Source: Leuctra nigra (taxonomy: Eukaryota > Arthropoda > Insecta > Plecoptera > Leuctridae). Taken from it: a stretch of DNA of 64,000 bases. Below are positions 60,201 to 64,000 of the stretch, in pieces. How positions within the stretch are numbered: position 1 is the first letter of the stretch; each line of letters opens with the position of its first letter. Under the pieces are notes generated by a model, which had not been told where the DNA came from, made no database searches, and worked only from the letters and a program-made list of their open reading frames with translations. The position numbers and the translations under genes are program-made. Location: assembly GCA_934045905.1 (NCBI GenBank), contig OW203761.1:35452964-35516963 (forward strand), read 5' to 3'.

Positions 60201-63200
60201 GAGAGAGGGAACGCGACCGCACTCGTCCAAATTAAGCACTGGGTAAGCGGATCAGCGAGTTCAAAGGCTGAGTGCTGACCCCGAGGGCGAGTGAGTTACA
60301 GAAAGGGCAAGACAAAGTTGATTGAGAACTTCCGATTTATGATCATCTTTTCATTCTTTCGTTTTAGATAGAGTGAAACAAAAGCTTTTATAGACACATT
60401 TTATTCAAAGGACCTATAAGGCTCTCAATTGGCCATTAAAGCTCATCAATTAATCACGTTTCCATTTTTGCTACTTAAACATGAAACACGTAATATAGTA
60501 AAGTTTAATTGACAGTTGAGACTCGTTTCATCTCGGACCGTCTCTCACTATTGATCCGATATAACGCTTTCAAGTTTGACGCTGAAAACTTATGGCCTGT
60601 TTAGCCGTCTGTCTCTCGCCTCCCGCCTCGTTTGTGTATTGATGAAAGTGGAACAGCTTTCGTCCCAACTCTAGCAACAAATCCCTGTCCTCTCCCCTCT
60701 CTCTCCCACTCAATGTTGGCATCGTCCTCCCACGCTCCCCGACTCAAATATTCTATGGGGTGACAAATCGCCTGATGATTGTACTCTGCATCAGGTGCGT
60801 TACGTCGACATCCAATCACCGACATATTCACGGAACAAACGTTGCGAGTTCTGGATCCGAGGTAATGAGAAGGGAACTCTGGACACCCCGCTACACTCCC
60901 TGCCGCCGAACACCACCTGCCTCTACCACATGCAAGGGATGGACCCCAACGCGCCGCCGACGCCGCCGCGCTATCCCGACGTCTTCACGTGGCGTCGTGG
61001 AAGCCAACTCTTCAGTACGCCGCGATATCGCGTCTGGCTGTCGGTGCTCAAGTTCCACGTCACCTCCACAGTCGAGCCCCAGATGCAAGGAGAAGAGCAA
61101 TGCGCGAGTCATCTTCGAGTTTGGGACGGAGCACTGAAACCATCCGCACACTGCAATGATATCTTCTGGTAGGTCACAACACAACTTTACCTCTATAAAG
61201 TGAACCTAGTTATATTGTCTATGCACTGACGGGGTTGTCATCAAATGTAAGTAGATCGTTGAAAGAGCATTCATGACCATAAACGCGCCACGATTGGATT
61301 TCATGAGGAACATTTTCACCCTTCCGCGCGATCCAATTTTATTTAAGCATTATTACAGTTCTGTGCGCAGGATTTTTAAGCAGTGTTGTGTCTATTGAAA
61401 GATCAATATGAACTCCTCCGTATGGTTGTTTCAGTGAACAAGACGTGGAGAAGTCGCGAACATCGATGCTGTCCGGACAATCCCACGGCAAGCAGGGGCT
61501 GAACGCCACTCTGCTGGCACGCTACTGCAAAGATCAGTTGCCGAGAAGCTGTGATCACTCGCTGCTCGCCAACGGGACGCGATTTCCTCGCCCGTGTTCT
61601 CTGGCGGAGAGTTTCTTGTCCACGGGCGACACGATCACCCTGGAGTTGCGCCTCGCAGAGTCCACGGCGCTCAGGTAACGTTCAACGCACAGAATGTTTC
61701 CTAGGGACTTCAGGAGAGAAGTCAGAATGATGATTGCCTGGAGCATTCTTCACGTCTATTTCCAGCAGACATTTGTTCAATTCCATTGGGAAGATCGTAG
61801 AGATCCTCCCCCCACCCTTTGTCAACACGCATATGGAATACAAAATAACTTTTACTAGGCAAGACGGTTCCTCTTTTGACGCTGAGAATGTGATTATGTC
61901 TTGAATGAAGGCAATGGAAGTTAAAGCGATGGCTGATAAGTGAGAGCGGCTTATAATGCGACGCAATTTCACAGTAACATTTTACAAAATAACATCGCAA
62001 CAGCCAGCGCAGTGGGAATTGCCAGATTGACGACATGCGCTCGATGATTTGATCTTCTGTGCTGTCTGTCGGATATTTCGTCTGATATCTTCGAAAGTTT
62101 TGAAGCTTTCTTGAAAAGATTTTTTGACGTAAATCATTTGTTCTCGTGAGAAAAGAAGGCTAGTTTTCAATTTAGTTCTAAAAGTGAGCGTTCACTTTAG
62201 AAAGTTATTAGTTGTTCAGGTTGTTGAAGTTTGTCTTTAAACGCCGACGAGTTTCCTTCTTTTCCAGACCTGTTTCGTTTCGAGCATTATACGAGTTCGT
62301 GGATCTTCATCAAGACGGCGAATCTTATGGGACTGGTCCGTGCTCAAGAAAGTTCGTCAGTCGTTCGCAGGGTCCATTAGCGGATTCACCTCGAAAGTTT
62401 CGATCTCCACGCGATGTGTTTCTCTTCGGCCGAGGAGGAAACACAAACCTGAGGTAAGCGATGTCCCAATCAACGTCATTGCCGAGAGCTCTCGCTATCA
62501 ACTCTCACTCCCCTATTGATTGACTGGTCTGTTCTCCACAGCTGTACGTATAGATTCGAGGCACAGAAAGGGGAACGGGTTAAATTGACGATCAACAAAC
62601 TTCGAACACAGGGTCGCCAATGTTTGACAATGCGTCAGCCAGACCTCGGGAGACTACAATGTCATCAGAACGCTTCGGCGACCCTCCGTCTGTTCGAGGT
62701 TCCCTGGACGGACTCCCCTGCGCTTGCTCGAGATTGTCTTTGTTCGGGCGATGAAGCGCTGCCGTTTGTGTTCACGTCGACGGCGCACATCGTGGAGGTC
62801 AGGTTCCAGATCACGGGCATGAACGCCTCCGACGACTTTGCCAAGCTCAACTTCGAGGCGACGTGGGAGTTTTTCCGAACCCCGGTCTGCCCGAGGAATC
62901 AGAGGCTGGCTGGTGCAAGCGGAGAGATTTCCTTCCGATATCCGAGCAGGACGCCAGAAGAAGTACGTTCAGCTCGCATTATTTAGAATTAATTTGTTTA
63001 ATATATACGGCATAATTCGGTATGCTAAATGTGTTATTAACATATCATTAATATTAAAACGATTACATTAATGTTTTAATCTATCAATTATTTGATCTCT
63101 CTAATATTCACGAAAGAAATTCCGTGCATTCTTTATAAATATTCGTCACAAAGTTTCGGCATGTTGTTGACATTCTTCAATAATTCAATGCAGATGAAAG

Positions 63201-63770
63201 TCTCGGAAAAACAAATATTTTCACAATAATGGGAAAATTATTCATGTATAGCACAATGTTGAATATCATTCAATGTTTTAAACAAAACAAACCCACTCTG
63301 ACGGACACTTCAACGTCAATCATTGCATTTTCCAGGTGAACTGTGAGAATCATCCTTGGTTGATCGAACCCGGCATCGGTCGCTTCCTCTACGTCAAGCT
63401 CACCGGCATCTTCCTCCAACAACAAGTGATCGTCGCCGTCTCTCCGAACCACACCTCCTACCCCATCGTCGAACCTCCGCCCTCCCGCGTCGTGTGCGAG
63501 ACGTTGAACCGCATCGCCGTGCACTCCGGCGGCTCCGTGCACGCCATCGTCTGTCCGCAGCCGGCGTCCTCGCAGCGTCACCACGTCGTCGAGGTATTCT
63601 CCGAGGGCTGGGTCATCAGCAGCACCAAGCTCGTCCATCAGCCAGTGTTCTCGCTCTTCACATCCCCGGAGCAGCACGTCATGGCGCAGTCGAGGAACGT
63701 CATCGTCGAGTTCCTGGCGAGAGAGCCGGGCAGTTACAGCGTCACGTGGCTCGAGTTGTCGAGGAGGTGA
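54042..63770 (+). CDS. Secreted or membrane-tethered LDLa-CUB multidomain protein
   Basis: Ten exons join in phase: 54042-54227 (ATG at 54056), 55977-56116, 57444-57732, 58861-59210, 59739-59960, 60795-61168, 61435-61674, 62268-62453, 62542-62962 and 63336-63766 or 63770, giving at least 941 residues. Order: signal peptide 1-20; LDL-receptor class A module 21-56 with six cysteines and the acidic DCGDSSDE calcium motif; a first CUB module from C59; a second CUB from CSRIFSDCDTKLC with SPNFPGVYPRNLTCYYAV; then further cysteine-rich CUB-like modules. Several N-glycosylation sequons occur. This points to an extracellular binding or scaffold role. No enzyme domain is seen in the window. I do not recognise a named orthologue. 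No membrane segment is in view. Confidence 0.87.
54228..55976 (+). other. LDLa-CUB gene intron
   Basis: 1.7 kb, AT-rich. Frames of 90-106 codons show no domain. No bounded repeat was seen. Confidence 0.7.
55977..56116 (+). CDS. LDLa-CUB gene, first half of CUB 1
   Basis: Encodes CNRTYYGDVGKTYELELHRP through CHLTFTAGGGMELGDLIQ. The acceptor GTTCCAG fits the incoming phase 1; it ends in phase 0 at CAG|GTAATG. Confidence 0.85.
56117..57443 (+). other. LDLa-CUB gene intron
   Basis: 1.3 kb, AT-rich, no recognisable element. Confidence 0.7.
57444..57732 (+). CDS. LDLa-CUB gene, second half of CUB 1
   Basis: Encodes LTFDSFTMGRFVSFTTDGCP and GGSWCGTSWGSAIYYSETRT, with the second cysteine pair and the beta-strand pattern of a CUB domain, ending YRMGYKMLPRDTAVVRYGG. 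Confidence 0.9.
57733..58860 (+). other. LDLa-CUB gene intron
   Basis: 1.1 kb, AT-rich. The upstream exon's frame runs on into it by chance to a stop at 58056. No element was recognised. Confidence 0.7.
58861..59210 (+). CDS. LDLa-CUB gene, linker and start of CUB 2
   Basis: A Pro/Ser linker (SSRPVAVSPTPPAAK) leads to GTYCSRIFSDCDTKLCRLQS and PNFPGVYPRNLTCYYAVRQ, the strongest CUB signature in the gene. The donor is AAG|GTAAGC. Confidence 0.92.
59211..59738 (+). other. LDLa-CUB gene intron with (GAC)n near its acceptor
   Basis: 528 bp. Its 3' end holds GACGACGTCGACGACGACGA (about 59671-59690) and a purine-containing acceptor context (GTCGACAG) instead of a clean pyrimidine tract. Confidence 0.75.
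59739..59960 (+). CDS. LDLa-CUB gene, rest of CUB 2
   Basis: Encodes VWSACDDVQDYVTVYDGYTT, then LLKFCGGGEAVPETVSSGPE and ILVEFTTSPYGTF. This is the classic CUB C...DYV.VYDG...FCG pattern. Phase 0 at both ends fixes the acceptor despite its weak context. Confidence 0.92.
59961..60794 (+). other. LDLa-CUB gene intron with a repeat fragment
   Basis: 834 bp. Positions about 60058-60170 are a reverse-orientation, truncated relative of the hAT-like MITE at 25775-26088 (GCGGGTCCGGGGCGCATAAC, then TTGAATTTCA...AATTTGGTGC). The remainder is AT-rich. Confidence 0.7.
60058..60170 (-). mobile_element. Truncated copy of the 25775-26088 hAT-like MITE
   Basis: In reverse orientation it shares the GCGGGTCC(G)GGCGC block, TTGAATTTCA, AATTTGGTGC and CGATTTG in the same order and spacing as the reference copy. 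Neither terminal inverted repeat is present. Confidence 0.65.
60795..61168 (+). CDS. LDLa-CUB gene, CUB-like module 3 (first part)
   Basis: Encodes VRYVDIQSPTYSRNKRCEFW and LPPNTTCLYHMQGMD through EEQCASHLRVWDG. It has CUB-like cysteine spacing but lacks the full consensus. The donor is TG|GTAGGT, phase 2. Confidence 0.88.
61435..61674 (+). CDS. LDLa-CUB gene, module 3 (second part)
   Basis: Encodes CEQDVEKSRTSMLSGQSHGK through LARYCKDQLPRSCDHSLL and DTITLELRLAEST. Phase 2 in and out. Confidence 0.88.
61675..62267 (+). other. LDLa-CUB gene intron
   Basis: 593 bp, AT-rich, with a CTTTTCCAG acceptor. I see nothing else in it. Confidence 0.75.
62268..62453 (+). CDS. LDLa-CUB gene, linker exon
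   Basis: Encodes RPVSFRALYEFVDLHQDGES and a basic, serine-rich stretch (RKFVSRSQGPLADSPRKFRS). Its RSPR-like runs could be protease sites. Phase 2 in and out. Confidence 0.82.
62542..62962 (+). CDS. LDLa-CUB gene, CUB-like module 4
   Basis: Encodes CTYRFEAQKGERVKLTINKL through CLCSGDEALPFVFTSTAHIV and FEATWEFFRTPVCP. The C..RF.A..G..V.L.I start and the late acidic and cysteine positions fit a diverged CUB fold. The donor is GAA|GTACGT. Confidence 0.88.
62963..63335 (+). other. LDLa-CUB gene intron
   Basis: 373 bp, AT-rich, with a TTTTCCAG acceptor. Nothing else is visible. Confidence 0.8.
63336..63770 (+). CDS. LDLa-CUB gene, last exon in view (module 5)
   Basis: Encodes VNCENHPWLIEPGIGRFLYV through VVCETLNRIAVHSGGSVHAI and GSYSVTWLELSRR. 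It can end in two ways: a donor at AG|GTGAGA after 63766 with the gene continuing right, or the TGA at 63768-63770 followed by AATAAA at 63828-63833. Confidence 0.87.
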   Translation: MNCENHPWLIEPGIGRFLYVKLTGIFLQQQVIVAVSPNHTSYPIVEPPPSRVVCETLNRIAVHSGGSVHAIVCPQPASSQRHHVVEVFSEGWVISSTKLVHQPVFSLFTSPEQHVMAQSRNVIVEFLAREPGSYSVTWLELSRR

Positions 63771-64000
63771 GAACAAGATCGGGAGTTGAGTGTCCACAAC
63801 GACGCTCGTCGCTACTGGGTTGTGGCAAATAAAATATACTACAGTATGACAGCATAGTTTATGGCAGAGTTTTTTCATAATTTCTCAATGCCAAGGGCGT
63901 ATTCAGGGTTTCATCTAAAAAGAAATAAGCTAAGTTAAAATAAAACGTGAAAAAAAACTTCAAAATAGACAAATCATGTCAAAAACGTTCCAAAATGGTT
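63771..64000 (+). other. 3' UTR or intron at the right edge
   Basis: AT-rich sequence after the last exon with no further exon visible before the window ends. Confidence 0.5.
63828..63833 (+). terminator. Possible poly(A) signal AATAAA
   Basis: Lies 58 bp after the in-frame TGA of the last exon, with a T-rich tract from about 63868. It would serve a transcript that does not use the donor at 63767. Confidence 0.35.

Noticed and set aside
60760..61184. Frames on other strands or phases overlapping the CUB exons
   Set aside because: They are shadows of the GC-rich coding exon at 60795-61168.

Overview
This is a 64 kb piece of an animal nuclear genome, almost certainly an insect. Coding information lies in short, relatively GC-rich exons with standard splice signals, separated by AT-rich introns of up to about 10 kb. 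The TAF2 and Fringe proteins read most like insect orthologues. The window also carries a tRNA-derived SINE, hAT-like elements with 8-bp target duplications, other MITEs and many low-complexity tracts. I cannot fix the order from sequence alone.

Left part (1-8563, minus strand): the 5' part of TAF2, a TFIID subunit with a degenerate M1-aminopeptidase fold. Nine coding exons give the first 471 residues, and the gene runs off the left edge. One small intron (8328-8416) only reads through if it has AT-AC ends. The 1.7 kb and 4.1 kb introns hold a SINE, an 87-bp-arm inverted repeat around an integrase fragment, and a hAT-like element nested in another MITE.

Middle (9637-30597, plus strand): a complete fringe gene, the Golgi O-fucose-specific beta-1,3-N-acetylglucosaminyltransferase that tunes Notch. 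It has 11 coding exons and 380 residues and is divergent from TAF2 across about 1.1 kb. Its introns hold six exact copies of the Su(H)/CSL motif CGTGGGAA, which suggests direct Notch feedback.

30.6-54.0 kb: mostly intergenic, or the 5' intron territory of the next gene. It contains a fringe 3' UTR, a 33-bp minisatellite, a complete 529-bp hAT MITE, a second copy of a repeat family first seen at 4.8-5.5 kb, and two GC-rich candidate exons. No convincing protein gene was found.

Right part (54042-63770, plus strand): ten exons of a secreted or membrane-tethered protein with a signal peptide, one LDL-receptor class A module and several CUB or CUB-like modules (at least 941 residues). The last exon in view ends ambiguously: a good splice donor overlaps a stop codon that is followed by a poly(A) signal.

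All exon phases in the three gene models were checked by hand and are mutually consistent. Orthology, expression and transcript ends were not testable here.
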